This document shows positions 1 to 13,400 of a DNA stretch of 64,000 nt, piece after piece. The DNA is from Rhynochetos jubatus. Lineage: Eukaryota > Chordata > Aves > Eurypygiformes > Rhynochetidae. Where the stretch lies: positions 42,337,665-42,401,664 of the forward strand of contig CM050690.1 in assembly GCA_027574665.1 (NCBI GenBank), written 5' to 3'. Every line of letters starts with the position of its first letter. Within the stretch, counting starts at the first letter, position 1. Below the pieces are notes generated by a model, which was not told where the DNA came from, did no database searches, and saw only the letters and a program-made list of their open reading frames with translations. The translations under genes were made by a program, and so were the position numbers.

Positions 1-720
1 TCTGGGATTTCAACACCTGCTTAATTCATCTATCTTAATACAACATTATACTTTATCAGAATCCTTCACTTTTCCTAATATTCTCATGCTTGTTCTTTTG
101 ACTGCCTGAACACTGCTGTCGGCTCTGTGTCTTTTCATTCTATGTTCATTAATGTAATTTTATTTTAATTGTAACCAACATTTCAAATCCATTGGTAAAT
201 CCAGTTGGGTCACAGAACTTTGTAACTGGGAGAACAGTCACATTGCCCACCCATTCAAGGTGGTTTCATGACACACCTAACACTGCCAAAAGAAACTAAA
301 ATTAATAAGTAAAAGACATGTATTTGGTTTGTGTATTTATGAAATGAGTAAGACATTCATTGTCTTTGGGAGAGAAGTCTTCATTTTCTCATACAAACAT
401 CTGCAAGACTCAGAAGTAAGTAATTTTTATTTATGGCTCCATCAACACAAGAAAAATATATATCTCAAAGGAACTATTTAAGGAAGAGTCTTCTCATCTG
501 AAGTTCAGTTGTTTAGCCAGTTTATAGACTAGTATAAATAGATACAGTTGCTTAATTAATAGTGCCTAGACACTCTCCTAGTGGACCTCTTTTCACCCAA
601 TATTCTCTGTTTCTAATTAAATTTAAATCAATATCACAAGACAAAGATGAAGAAAAGACATCAATAACCCAATTATGTACTGGTTTAAGTATCATATCCA
701 GTTGTGAGGTCTCAGTCCAT
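1..720. other. AT-rich noncoding DNA, nothing recognised
   Basis: I see no repeat, RNA gene or exon here. The only longer open frame begins at 562 and runs into the GC-richer island that follows. Its translation has no recognisable domain. Confidence 0.5.
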
Positions 721-1130
721 AGCCATCACCAGGGTATTGAGCTTCCTCTGGGCTGGCCCATCTCTAAGGTGGTGCAGACTGCAAGGAAACAGCTATGCTG
801 GAAGCTTGGCATAGGTCCTTCATGCTTCAGTTCAGGAGCTGCATCTGAGCTCAGGTATGATGCCAGCTGTGCTGTTGCCATACCTGGCCTTGCCGGTCCT
901 GAACTCACTTGGCTTGATGGACTTATTAGCTGCACCTCTCACTTTCTCAGATTCACAGGAGGACTGTTGGACGGCCCTGGCCACTGTCAAAGACCCAATC
1001 TGCTTGTCACATCAGGAGCCCTGCCTGCCCTGCACCACATTGGGGTCCTCCTCAACCCCACTGCCTTCATGGAGCAGCCCTGCCTGCTGCTTCCTGGCAC
1101 GTCCTTGATAACCTGGCCACTACAATGAGG
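721..1130. other. GC-richer island, unassigned, possibly an old repeat fragment
   Basis: G+C rises clearly above the AT-rich flanks, and the sequence is open in more than one frame on both strands: plus 562-1128 (188 codons), plus 857-1108 and minus 726-935. None of the translations shows a domain, signal peptide or repeat that I recognise. The composition (many CTG, CCTG and TGG words, few CpG) resembles old GC-rich transposon pieces in bird DNA. I could not match it to CR1 or to an LTR family. A CpG-island promoter is unlikely because CpG is scarce. Confidence 0.3.
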
Positions 1131-4100
1131 AACAACAAGCTCTTAATGTTGTTGGGTGGATTATAAGATATAAACCATGGTCACAACCATCAATCCACCA
1201 ATGTGCATACCTGTGGTGGTGTGACAACAAGACAGGTCCTAGAAGCAAAGCAGGCAAGAATTAGGAAGGACCTCAGAAAAGGTATGCTGTATTTCCACAT
1301 GAAAAAACCCATGGGAAAACCAGAAATAAAGTGAAAAAGAACTGAACTTCTTCATCAGAGTGGGACAGAAAGAATAAAAGTAGTCAAAAAAATAATCCAG
1401 CCCCCACCAAAAACAGATTGTGCAGCAAAACATGCTACAAGCTTTTCACCAGAAGTCTCATATACATTTTATAACTTTAAGAAATCACTATCTTATACCA
1501 CCATATTCCCAATCTCACTTCAGTTTTCCTCATTCTCTCCTTCTTTCCCCCAGTGTAGATATAATTTCCACCTATTTTTGTATATGGACAAGAGGCAGCA
1601 TGTATTAGAACAGATTTGCAGCTACTTACATCCTAATTGGCTGACTAGTGAGCTGAATGGCCAGCTGGCAGGCCCAACAATCTCTTGAATTCGTATTGCA
1701 GACTTTTACCCTCTTGAGGATATTAACATATATCCCCAACTCTTTAATGACAACCACTCTTCTTCACAGCTGTAGAATACTGCTGTTGTAGAATATTGCT
1801 AGAATATTTTGTTTAGATTGTTCCTCTCTGTTTTTATATAGTTGAAATTGACCAAGATTCAAAATTATTACACTGAAGAACAGTAGGATAGTATGAACAA
1901 ATAAGCCTTATTTTGTAAAAAAATATGGTTAAAAAAAGAAAAACTACATGTGAAATACTTTTCCACGATTGATTTATATGAATACTAAGAGAACACTACA
2001 GAGAAATAGTTATCTTCAAATAAAAGAAACATAAAACAACCCAGGTATTAACACATACTGAATAAAAAATTGTGACCTACATGCATATTTGGGAAGAAAG
2101 TATTTTCCAGTAAAACTTTTGACTTTTCAGGTACTCCGGCTGGACCCTGAGAAATGCCAAATCAAAGAATGTGAAAAAAGTCAGCTGTTTTATAGACTAG
2201 CTAACAGTCTTTTTGAGCTATTGTGGCATTGTAACAGACAGAAATCTAAGATCAAGCATTTGAAAGAGTGAAAGGAATCGCAAGTAAAGCACTATATCTA
2301 AAGTCTCTCAACCTTGGGAGCAACTCAAGCTACAACAGTACCTCAGGAGAATGGCAAGCACAGGTGAAAGACAGCAACCCATATTTATATTATGAATCAC
2401 AGAAAGAGGGATATCTGAACCCTGAAAAAGGGTGCTTGCTGGCTGTGCTATTTGCAGTGCTGCAATCCCATCTGCCCTTCAGACACGAGGGGGTTGGGAA
2501 GTCTGATTCAAGTAATTCAAAAGAAATATAGAGAAAATTTTCCTTAGTGCATGCTTAAGCGACCAAATATACTCTGTTGGGAAAAATATGCCTCTTCCTT
2601 CTGCCCAGTGAGTGAAAGGCATCTGGGGGAGACAGCCTTTGCTTATGACATCAAATGCACTTCAGGCCAATTCGGAGAACAGAGCATATAAGGAATGAGG
2701 AGGAGTCCACACAAAGCCAGTATTTTAACAAGAGCAGTAAGGATGGACAGATGTTTCATTTTACTGGTTCCTGCTATAAAACAGGTGTACAAAACAAATC
2801 TAACAAACTAACCACTAACTTGAACACAGTGGTCACAGAAGAGAGATGCAAAGTCACAGGTATGCATGGGTCAAGGCATACCCAGGCCAAAGAGATTAAG
2901 GAAACAACAGAGAGTAGGTCATGGTGTTACCTAGAGATGTAAAAACTTCTTTTCATCTAGCAACATGCAGTCCTCTCCTGTTACAGTCCAGCACTACTCA
3001 AAAATATCAAAAATGGCAGTGCTGTTATTTTTGTGAGATATGTATGGAGCCATACTGAATTACATGTGCTTTCTACCTTGTCCAAAATATATAGTAGCTT
3101 GGGCGCTAATAATACTAAAACCACTAATGGAAGGTTCCTTCCAGAACCTCTGGAAGAAAATCAATTTCCAGTTGACTTTATGTAAGTATGCATTTAATTT
3201 AAAGAAAGATACTGAATTATTTAACCTCATGCAGAGGTTATGTCATATTTTCATTGGAAAATGAAGGGTCTTGATCATGGAAACATTTTCTTTTTAGTCA
3301 AAACTCAGAAAAAAATACTACTGAGAGCAGGAAAAGACTCAACAACAGTCAGTAGAAAACAGAAGCTACATTAAAGGACTGAGCCCAGAGTTTTCCAGAG
3401 ACTTGGAAACTAGAGCTGTGTTCACACTGCAGTATTAGCTATGATGCAGGTGTAACTGCATAGACCTGGAGAAGTATGTTACATTTGTATTTTGAAGCTC
3501 ATGTGGGCAGGACACAGTATTCTGGACACAAATGAGTACACACTCCTTTGACAGTGTCTTTTGTGTGCAGTGATATATCCTGGTGCTTGTTTTATGTGGC
3601 TTAGGATCTGCAAGTGCAGAATCCATGGCAGGACAGGGTGAACAGGCAGAGCTGCCACAGAGGCGGTATGATTGTCCTGATTTGATCAAGCTGACGGATT
3701 TTGTTCTCTCAGTTTCCTCTGGTGAATCTATGAGGTCTTCAGAAGCACATTAAATTTGGAGGGATTTCAGATTTTTCTGTAGCCAGTTCGGTTGGAAAAG
3801 CTTCATCTCAGTGTTAAACATTCGGTTACCCAGATTGCTCTTTTCACCATTTTTGGCCTTGGTACAGAAGAAGTGGTTGGTGTTGTTGGTTTGCCTTTTT
3901 GTTTCAGTAAGATTCTTATTATGTTATTTCCTTGAAAAGAGCAGCTCATGCCCATTGGTATGTTGTGAGGATTTTGTGCCACTCCACTGATGAGAAACTG
4001 CCATATACATAGCTGAAAGGAGTAGTTACCCTGGGACTGCAATCGTTGTGTCAAATGAGCAACACAAAACAGAAAAAGTGAATTTAATGCTAGCCCAGTT

Positions 4101-6877
4101 CTTAGCACATATTGTTTCTCTTCATTGCTATGTACTCTGTGGAAATCAGTAACCACATCCTCATGCTATTTGCTTTCCTAGTTTTTGAAATGGTGGCTTA
4201 TACAGCACACATAATGTTATTTTTTTTATTTCCAGTCTCCATGGCTCTATCTGTTGACTTCTATGTTGTCTGCTTTTTCTGGTGATCCTTGTAGGTTCCT
4301 TGACCTGCTTTGCTCGGGGTCTCATGTCTTTTGCAGAAACTGTAAATTTACATTGACACAATGATTTCTCTGTCTGTGATTAACACAATTCTATTTCTCT
4401 GCAAAACTTACACCTCTTTCTTGTGATATGTCCCACACTATATACTTCAGTTTATAGATTTGTTTCCAATTAATGCATGCTATTTTTATGGATGGTTATT
4501 GCTACTTAGCAGCAGTTTTACTATGAAGGCAGTAATTTATTTATACGGGCCATGCTATTTTATAATGATGTCCTAATCTCTGTCTACTAACTGAAGTGAC
4601 AAACGTATTATTAGCTGCACAATTACTTTCTTACAAGGAAAGAACAGTAAAGGAAAAATAAGGTTCAAACTATTTAATCAAGTACTATTATTTTAAGCAG
4701 TTTTAAGTAAAAGAGAAATTTTCTTGATTTTTCTAGAAAAATAACTTTTTCAGGTATTTAAGTAATTTATTTCCATTATTTCCATAAATAAACTATTATG
4801 AGGTAAGTAATAAATTATTTAAAAGCTAATTGTTTTCTTAACTTGCAAGAAAAATATATCAGAAAACCCCAGAGCAGAATTTATTTCTCAATATTTTTTC
4901 TTTCATAAAAGAATAACGAAGATAGATGTAAGGCAGTATATGCATCTGATGGAGAAAGCCATGTAGAACAGAAAATTCTTACAATGAATCTTGTCTTAGC
5001 TCTTATCCATGCTTTGACACAGGAAAATTAGACACTGTGCCAGGATTTGCAAGCTGCAGGCTCATTACTTCATTCTAAAATGGTCAATTGCTGTCTTTCT
5101 ATGTCCCAGTTTCACTGTGAGAAATGACTCTAAAGATTTCTAGGAGACACAATGTGCCTATTAGATGCTAATTGTGTAACTGCCAATGTACCTGACTCCT
5201 ACTGATTCTTTACTGATCAGTGGAGTGCCATCATGCTATTCACTGCTGACTTGATATTTACAGTTGTATATAAATGCTGTAGTCCAAAAAGAGACTTTCA
5301 TTTTGCTATAAATCCTTCGAAGACTATTTTGTTATTGCTATGAAAAACTTCTTTATGGCTCTTTCAGTCTTTAGTCAGATCAGTATGGGGTTTTATATCT
5401 TTGTCCTTCTGTTCCAGATCCTTTACAGAGTGACAGTGCAGCTCAGAAATAGTATTCAGGGCAATATAACTAAATTTCAGTGACCTTTTTATCTCCTTTC
5501 TATTCTCTCTTCTCATTTTTTGACATCTTTTCATTGTTTGTCAGTATGCTTTTTCAATTATTTATGCAAAATGATACTAAAGACAAGTTAGAAGGCAAGA
5601 AATTCCTGAACTTCAGGTCATTTTGAATGATTCATCATATTAAGACAGGCATTTTCTTTTACTATCTTTTATACTGACCAATCAAATAAATAATTCTACT
5701 CTTGCAGTATGGAGGAGGAATAGATAGAGGGAAAACATTGCTTTTGCTATGAATCTCATTTTGAGAACTAGTCAAAATAATTTCTAAGTCATTTACTGTT
5801 ACAAAAAATTGCTATAAACAGACATGGTTTGGAAGTTCTGCCATTTTGCATGTTTTGGTTTTCACAGATAAATTATGTTTTATTGCTGTAACAAGCTTAC
5901 TGTACTTATGATTATACACATGTCTGATTTACTAACACATAAGCTTGTATTTCAGTAAGCAGGTTTTTTACTGTGTTCATTTTTCTATTATTCATTCTTT
6001 AGTTTCTTCTCCATTTTATTCAATTTGTCCCCTACAGAGGATGTGAAATAAGTGTAGCAATTTGTTAAGCAATCTTCCTCTGAAAAGAAACAAAAGACAA
6101 CCAAAATGCAAACACTAAAGATTTCATTTAGAGAAGGAAGCAAATACAGAGTTAGTTAAGATCCTGTACTGAGTCCTAGAGAATCCCCTTCACAGTCAGA
6201 TGCATTCAGTCCCAGAGTGCATCAGAGCAAGACAGCACAGAACATACCCCACTATCATGGGCTGTTCACAAAGGTAGAAACAATGGTTTCACACTCACAT
6301 GAAAAACAAACATCTTAAAAACCCAAAAGTATGTGTTAATACTTTAAAAGAGTCACAGTTTCACAAGTCAAAACATCTGAGCAGCTGTCCTTCCAGACTG
6401 CAGAAAGATAGCTGTAATCAACCTCCTGTTGGGTCACTGGTGCAAAAACCAGGCAGAATTTAGGTTCAGGAGAGACATTTTTCCTCTGTTCCAGTGTGTT
6501 CCAATGCCAATAAGACTGTGAGTGTATGAGAAAGGCTTCCATGATTATGGGAAAAAGCTGCATCCACTAATATAGTGCAGTTATAGACATGTAGACTCTT
6601 TCCTCATGGGACCCCATGGACTAACATGTGCCTTTGTGTGACAGGGTTATTCTTGAAGCTTCCCTTGGGGCAAAAGGTTTGATGCTGACACTGACACAGG
6701 TGGTGCTACTTACTGGGAATGCCAGCACTGTCTTCCTGGAGTACAGGATGACATAATATTCTTGTTTCCTAGCCTGATGAATTTGTCCAACAATTAATTC
6801 CATTTTGAACTTTAGCTGGACCTCAGTGAAAAACATGTACCAAGACAAGGCAAGAAGAGCACTCAAAAGTCAAATTT
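1131..6877. other. Noncoding DNA without recognised features
   Basis: This is 5.7 kb of AT-rich sequence. Open frames such as plus 2089-2271, 2268-2531 and 2655-2942, and minus 3803-4156, are short and have no family signature. They do not sit next to an obvious promoter or a consistent set of splice sites. I see no tandem repeats of note. The stretch 4440-6100 is especially AT-rich. Confidence 0.5.
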
Positions 6878-7535
6878 CACAGATTCACAGAGTGGAAGGA
6901 ATTGGAAGGGACCTCTAGAGATCATCTGGTCCAAACCCCCTGCCAGACCAGGATCACCTAGAGTAGATCACACAGGAACAAGTCCAGGCAGCTTTTGAAA
7001 GTCTGCAGAGAAGGAGACTCTACCCCCTCTCTGGGCAGCCTGTTCCAGTGCTCTGTCACCCTCACAGGGAAGAAGGATTTCCTCAGGTTCAGGTTGAACC
7101 TTCTGTTTTCCAGTTCATGGCCATTGCCCCTAGTCCTGTCACTGGGCACCACTGAGAAGAGCTTGGCCTCATCCTCCTGACACCCACCCTCAAGATATTA
7201 ATAAGAATTGATAAGATCCCCCTCAGCCTTCTCTTCTCCAAGCTAAACGGATCCAGCTCTCTCAGCCTTTCCTCATATGGAAGGTGCTCCAGGCCCTTCA
7301 TCATCTTAGTGGCCCTGCGCTGGACCCTCTCCAGTAGTTGCTTGTCCTTCTTGAGCTGAGGAGCCCAGAACTGCACACAGTACTCCAGGCGAGGCCTCAC
7401 CAGTGCTGAGTAGAGGGGGAGGATACCTTCCCTAAACCTACTGGACATGCTCTTCTTAATACATCCCAGGATGCCATTTGCCTTCTTGACCTCGAGGGCA
7501 GACTGTTGGCTCATGGTCATCCTGTTGTCCCCACA
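6878..7535 (-). mobile_element. CR1 LINE, 5'-truncated 3' end (young J-like type)
   Basis: Chicken-repeat-1 non-LTR retrotransposon, read on the minus strand. The plus-strand text opens with the inverted tail CACAGATTCACAGAGTGG, then shows typical CR1 words such as CATCTGGTCCAA, CAGACCAGGATCACCTAG and GGGCAGCCTGTTCCAGTGCTC. The minus strand encodes the C-terminal part of the CR1 reverse transcriptase: LTMSQQ-like start, [45 protein letters not shown], then EHWNRLPRE and the terminal DLFLCDLL (ending near 6958). One base is missing near 7222 relative to the copy at 36917-38385, so the frame shifts there. The element stops abruptly at about 7531-7535, the usual 5' truncation of CR1. It is a dead copy. 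Its close match to the other J-like copy suggests fairly recent insertion. Confidence 0.95.
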
Positions 7536-10410
7536 GGCACCCTGTATCTTGTGCCAGTAAAATGTCTGTATGTGGTGGTGTGAGTGGGGAAACGAAAAGT
7601 ACGCCATAAGCTACGTGAGTTTTTTCTTTCTGTTTCTTGCTTCTGAATGTCAACATCTTGCTGTGTTGTGAGGGAACTAATCACATGCAGAATTCCACTG
7701 CAACTTGGCAAAAGCCTGTCAAAATGAGTTGGTTGAATGACTGGTGTCGTATCTGTGAGAAAGTGGCCCCCGGTTCACAGGTCATATTGAATTTTACACA
7801 CAGCAGGAGCTTGGTGGGAAAGCAAGATCTTTCCTTTTCATGTCCCTGTCTATCTCCAAGTAAGATCACCTCATATCTTAATTTTTTCACTTCAATTAAT
7901 CAATTGCAGGTACTTATGAAATAAGACTTTAAACAGGAAATTACTATTCATGATCACTCATTGTTATGAATCAAATTTTGTAAAATTCCTTACACTGTTC
8001 AAGTACATTTATTTTTAGCCACAGCTAAAATCTACATATTTCAAATACCAAATTCTCATAACAAGTGAATAAGATTATGGAATGCATTGCTTTTATGAAA
8101 ACAAACCTCTACTAAATATTTCAGGCTATTTTACTGTTAATAGCAAATTTACCCTTGATACCTGCCTGTGTGTATTCACAGCAAATTGAGTATGCAGGAA
8201 ATACTGGACTGCTGATGTAGTTTTGTTTTCCTCTAAGCAGGATTGTATCAAGTAAAACACTCTATTTTTCCATGCATCTTCTGTATTTCCTGGTAAAAGG
8301 AGCAAGCTATTCCTTTTAAAATATAGTCTTCTCTGAAAAGAAGTCCCTGGATAACACACAAATTTAGATTCTACAAGAGGAATGAGAAACAAAAGAGATG
8401 AAGGGCATGAAGACATTGTCGGGTAAACTTCCTTTGCACTACTCACATGTATAGAAGTATTACTGCTGCTGAATTGTAAAGCTGCTTTGCAGTTGACTTA
8501 TAGATTACACTAAGTTAAAGCACAGTGCTTTTTCAGGAACTGTTTTATATTATACCTTTATCATATCACATCATCATCAGTACATGATGAATGTAAATAA
8601 AATAGAATGCTACAATTCCCATGTAACACACAATCAAAACATAGTAGGAAGGCCACAGAGAGCAATCTGCATCTTTTAAAAACAACATACAAACTACAAC
8701 TGATTAGAGCTCTGCTCCTTATCCTATATTCTCTTCTATTGTCTGACTTCTGAGTGACTGTATGAGCTTCTTGTAGATGAATCCTTGACATATGTCACCA
8801 TTAAACCATAGAATATAAATGTGAATGATTATGTACTGCTGCTGCATTAAAATTTCTCACAGTGCTCACTTGTTAGCTGAGATTGGTATCTTCCCCATTG
8901 ATGGTAGTTTTTAGCATTACTTCAAATACATCTGTCATGTCTTCCTCTATGCAGGCAAATTGAACAAATGGAGTACTGTGCTTCCACAAACTGATTAGGT
9001 AGGTGCCTCAGTAAGAAAAGTCTGCATAGACAGAGTCAGACAGTTGAATGACACGTGCACAGCTGGGACATTTTGAGTGGAGCGCGTGGAATAAACAGCA
9101 CTGCCAATTTATATCTGCTGAGTTTGTTTTCTTTAGCAATTATTATTTTTCTTTCTAGATTTTTCCATCCTTGACAGAATGACTAATGTGGTCACAGATT
9201 TGCTGTCACTCTCGCAGTTTCTTTCAACATCCCAATTTCCATTTGGGAAAATAAGGCAAATCTTTTGTCTGAAACAGAGTTCTGAATAGCAGATGATATG
9301 CCTGTCTGTTGGTATTCTTTAATGCATTTCCCCTTCCTCTGTCTCTTCTAGTCTTTTCTTGCCATGTTTTGAAATTTAGTAGATAAAATGTAGTAAATCA
9401 TTGCTTTGTTTTAAGTATTTCCTCAGTCCAGGCACACCAGAGCACTATAGGCAGTACTACTCTCTACAATCCTCCAGCAAAGCTAACAACATAGGAAAGA
9501 ATAAAAGTTAATTAAAAGTAACTAATTAAATAGGATTTAGTTTAATTTTCAACACCGTAACAGACACTATATTTTGAATCCCTAAAGGAAAGTAATTCTG
9601 CAGAGAAACAGCACTGACTTTAGCATGTCAGGTTAGAAGGCCCACACCTTTTTTTTTACGTGTTCAAAACTTGCACTGAAATACATGAAACAAAGCAAGT
9701 AGTGTGAGCTTCAGACACCACACATAAGATACTATGAAATACAAAAATTCAATTTACAAGCTACCCAAGAGTCACTGTAAATTAGTGTAAATGGTTACAG
9801 TAAGATTCTGTCCTGTGAAACAAATGGTTAATCAACCAGTGCATTAAAACTGACAAAGTATAATGAAAAAAACCACGTATTCTAAATAACGTATCTAACT
9901 ATTGATTTTGTAAAAGCTGAAGATGACTTGTGGAATCACTTAAAATTATGTAAATGTTTGTAGTGTCTTACCTGGAGGTCATGACTGTTAATAACGTATA
10001 TTTTTACATAACATATTTACCTTAATATAGTTTTATCGTAGGTATCCTTTTACACAACATCTCATTTGAAGGGGTACCTAGAACAAAATGACACAATTGC
10101 AAAAAATATCACAATTATGTCAGATTTGCCCCAGATGTTATTAAATGTTGCTGCAATAATAGATGAGCTTTTTGTCTAATACTGAGTACATATACTAGAT
10201 TGCATTTTCTTTGCAGCTGATGGAGCAGAAAGCTGACAGTCCTGTATCCACTATAAATTCACAGGTATTTTTACAGTATACAGGGAATAGAACAAAGATC
10301 AGTGTCCTTTTCTATTAGGTATCCTGAAGAAATAAAAGCAAACCCAATCCCCCAAAAAAAAGATTATTCTCTGAGGATGAAAAAGGAGGCAAAGGATGTT
10401 GCTCTGAGCT
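7536..10410. other. Noncoding DNA without recognised features
   Basis: AT-rich DNA. Minus frames at 7681-7890, 8126-8446 and 8561-8791 carry no recognisable domain. The minus frame starting at 7607 is only the upstream extension of the CR1 frame into flanking DNA. No repeat was identified. Confidence 0.5.
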
Positions 10411-10455
10411 AAATTAAATAAAATATTTCATTTTTATTTTTACTTTATTTAATTT
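10411..10455. repeat. AT-only inverted repeat (12-bp arms)
   Basis: AAATTAAATAAA at 10411-10422 is exactly inverted at 10444-10455, leaving a 21-base AT-rich loop. Both arms consist only of A and T inside an AT-rich patch, so chance is a reasonable explanation. No TIR or target duplication was seen around it. Confidence 0.5.
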
Positions 10456-13400
10456 TATTCTTAAAATTAAAATTTAAACAATTGTGAGATATTACATATT
10501 GGTTTCTTGTTTAATCAAATGTGGTCAGAGGAATACTTTACTCCAAGATTGCCTGGAGTAAAATTGGTGATCAAGAAAACCACAAAACCTGTCTCAAAAG
10601 AAAATGTATCTGCTTACTTTGCTAGGCAAAATACTGTGTGGGCTGTTTTATGTTTTTCTGTCCGTGTTGTTTCATAGATTTCCCTTTAGGCAGTCTTCCA
10701 GGTATCTTTCTTTCAGGTACTATTGTGTGCATCTACTGGGTACAAACTGAAGACTGTGTTTATTTAGGTGTATTGTATGGTATTGATTTTGCTGCTAGTA
10801 TTCATCACCTGTTTGTAGCCCTAGAATTATTTACAAGCCAAATTTGACAAGCCAGCTTGATGCTTGGTGAGGAACATCATTGATGCATCTTCTTCCAGCT
10901 GTGGTGGAACAGAGCAAACCTGCAGTATCTGCAGTATCCAGGGTTGTGAGACCTGGTTCTTCACCACCATCACAGCAGCACTAACTTCACTACATCCAGA
11001 ATTTTCTGGATTGGAAACCTCACTGCAATTTAGAATATACAGCGCCCATAAGGTACAGATCTGGGGAAGAATCCGTATGTCTTCTTCTGGCTTACATAAC
11101 TTTGTCAGGCAATATGTAACCAAATACATACTACCTAAGCCGTCGAAAAATTGTAGCCATGCTGTCAGCTGTCATAAAAATCTTTTCTCCCCTCCATCTT
11201 CATTCAGGCTTAAGTGAAAATATATTCATGAAATCCTATGCATAAAGCATTAAAACTGAGTTCTAGAAAGTTGTCTTTCACTTGTGTCAAGAGAAGAGGC
11301 CTAATGAAAGGCTCTTTGGAACTGCACAGTTTCATCAGTTACTGTGTAACCCAGGGGTAGTCAGACTCATCAAAAACTATTAAAAACATAATGAAGAAAC
11401 TAAATCTGGATCACCATAATCCACACTATTGGACTGTTAGTGAGCTGTTCTGAGGAATGAATGCTGTCTAGGTATACCAGTTATGCTGCAAGATAGTATC
11501 AGCAAGGCAAGCCTCCCATAGTACATCACAGATGGCTCCGTGGATTGGGAGTAGTCTATCAACATGTTACGATATTTTCACATCTCTAATAAAAGTTGCC
11601 AGGCAATCCAGCAAATCACTGAGCAGGAGGCATGCTGCAGACAATAAAACACTTCATTCTCCAGAGATGGCCAGATTGCAAAGAGTGTGTGCCACAAGAG
11701 TTTACTACCTACTGAGAAATGAGCTGTGTGTGCAAAATGGAATTTGGTTTACAGGAAACCAAACAATGATCCTGATAGAGTTAAGAGTTAAAATCACAAC
11801 AGTGATTTATGCTTCAAACCCAGGAGAAGAGGTATGGGCAAGTACAGCTAGCTGGTACGTGTCTCAAAGAAGAGAAGAGACCAAGCTCAGAGTAACAAGT
11901 GAATGATGAAAGAGTATACTAATAATAATGAAATAGGACAGTGAAGTCTCCTACAGCTAACTTCCACTATCAGGAAGTATTTTTCCACTATACGTTTGTA
12001 GTATTGTATCAAAGCTTTCTGGAAGGTGGAAGAACTGTGACCTGGAGATTACAGATGCATCTTGCAGGTAACGTATATGGTCAGATAATATGCTACAAAA
12101 TTCCAGTGATTCATCTTCTGTTGGTAACTGTAATCCAAAGCTTATTCACATGCCTACACAGAGAGCAGTCATTAAGAAAAAAAAAAAACCAAAAACATTA
12201 AAAGAAACAATAAAGAAAGCAACCATGTAGGCAAGATAATCTGGAAGGCACTTCAACCTGGCATGTCATCCCATTATAATATACTGTCCTAGATATTACA
12301 CAGCTCTTGTGGGCCATACAAGAGCTGGTGGGCTGTAGAAATAACCCTCATTTTCCAGCAGAAAGGGCAATTCATTTAAACTTAAGAAGGAAGAGGATCA
12401 GAGAGCAGCAACTCAGAGAATCAAATGAGTAGGCAGTCAATTTTCTAATTTAGGAGACAGCATGCTACATCATATGAGTAGTTCTGGACTGAAGCAGCAA
12501 ATAGCCTTATAAAGTAGAGGCAAAAGAAAACACTTCAAGCTGCCATAATAATGAATCGCATATTAGGACAGTGAAAGAGTTGGATTTTATAACAACGTCA
12601 TCTTGACAACAGGACTCACATCTCATTGTAAGATTATAAATTGGGATGAACAATGACTACTAACTAATATGACAATGTCAGACTCATCTTTCAGGAAGAA
12701 ATTTAATATAGGTGTAAACGCACAGATAATCAGTACTCTAGAAAGGAAGGCCTATTGTGAAGTAGATTATCATTTCCTTTTGCATTTGTTTCCACCTTGG
12801 ATGTAAGGCACATTACTGATGAAACTGGTATATGTGTTCCTGTGGAAAGCCTCATTTGGGGCGAAACCCCATTTAAAAATAATCAACCAAGTTGCTGGTT
12901 GCACATTGCTTAGCTTGTGCTCCAAGTGACTGCTTTTTGAATTATTACTTCTTTTGTGTGCAGCAACTGAGCTTGTGCTCTGAAATCCATATATAGCATT
13001 TTCCTTACGGTTACAGTTTAGTTTTTAAGACATCCTTATTTTCCATGTTTAATGAAGTTGTTCTTGCAATTGTTAAAATTCATGGGGGAAAAAAAAAAAA
13101 AAGGGAAGAATAAATGCCAGACAGCACTAAACATGAGTTAGAGGAGGTGGAAGCTTTTATACTGTCACCATGAATAATAGAAATCCAGAGTGCCCGCACA
13201 CTGCACAAATGTTCTTCTAGTAGATTTTCTAAACTGCAACCATATGCTTGCAATGCAAAAATATCACAGGGAGTACTGTCCTACTTATTACAGCAAAAAC
13301 AGTGGGTTTTAGTTCTTCTCAGTTAGGCAGCAATGTAACGTAGTTAAATCAGCAAAGCGTTCCCTAGAATATGAAAACCTTGTAAAATTAAATAGTTGCA

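Noticed and set aside
562-1128. 188-codon open frame as a protein gene
   Set aside because: No domain, no conserved pattern, and the opposite strand is also open; open length is explained by the GC-richer composition.
10864-11906. Two open frames of 117 and 124 codons as a possible gene pair
   Set aside because: No recognisable family, no coherent splice or promoter signals, and lengths are unremarkable for 64 kb of six-frame translation.
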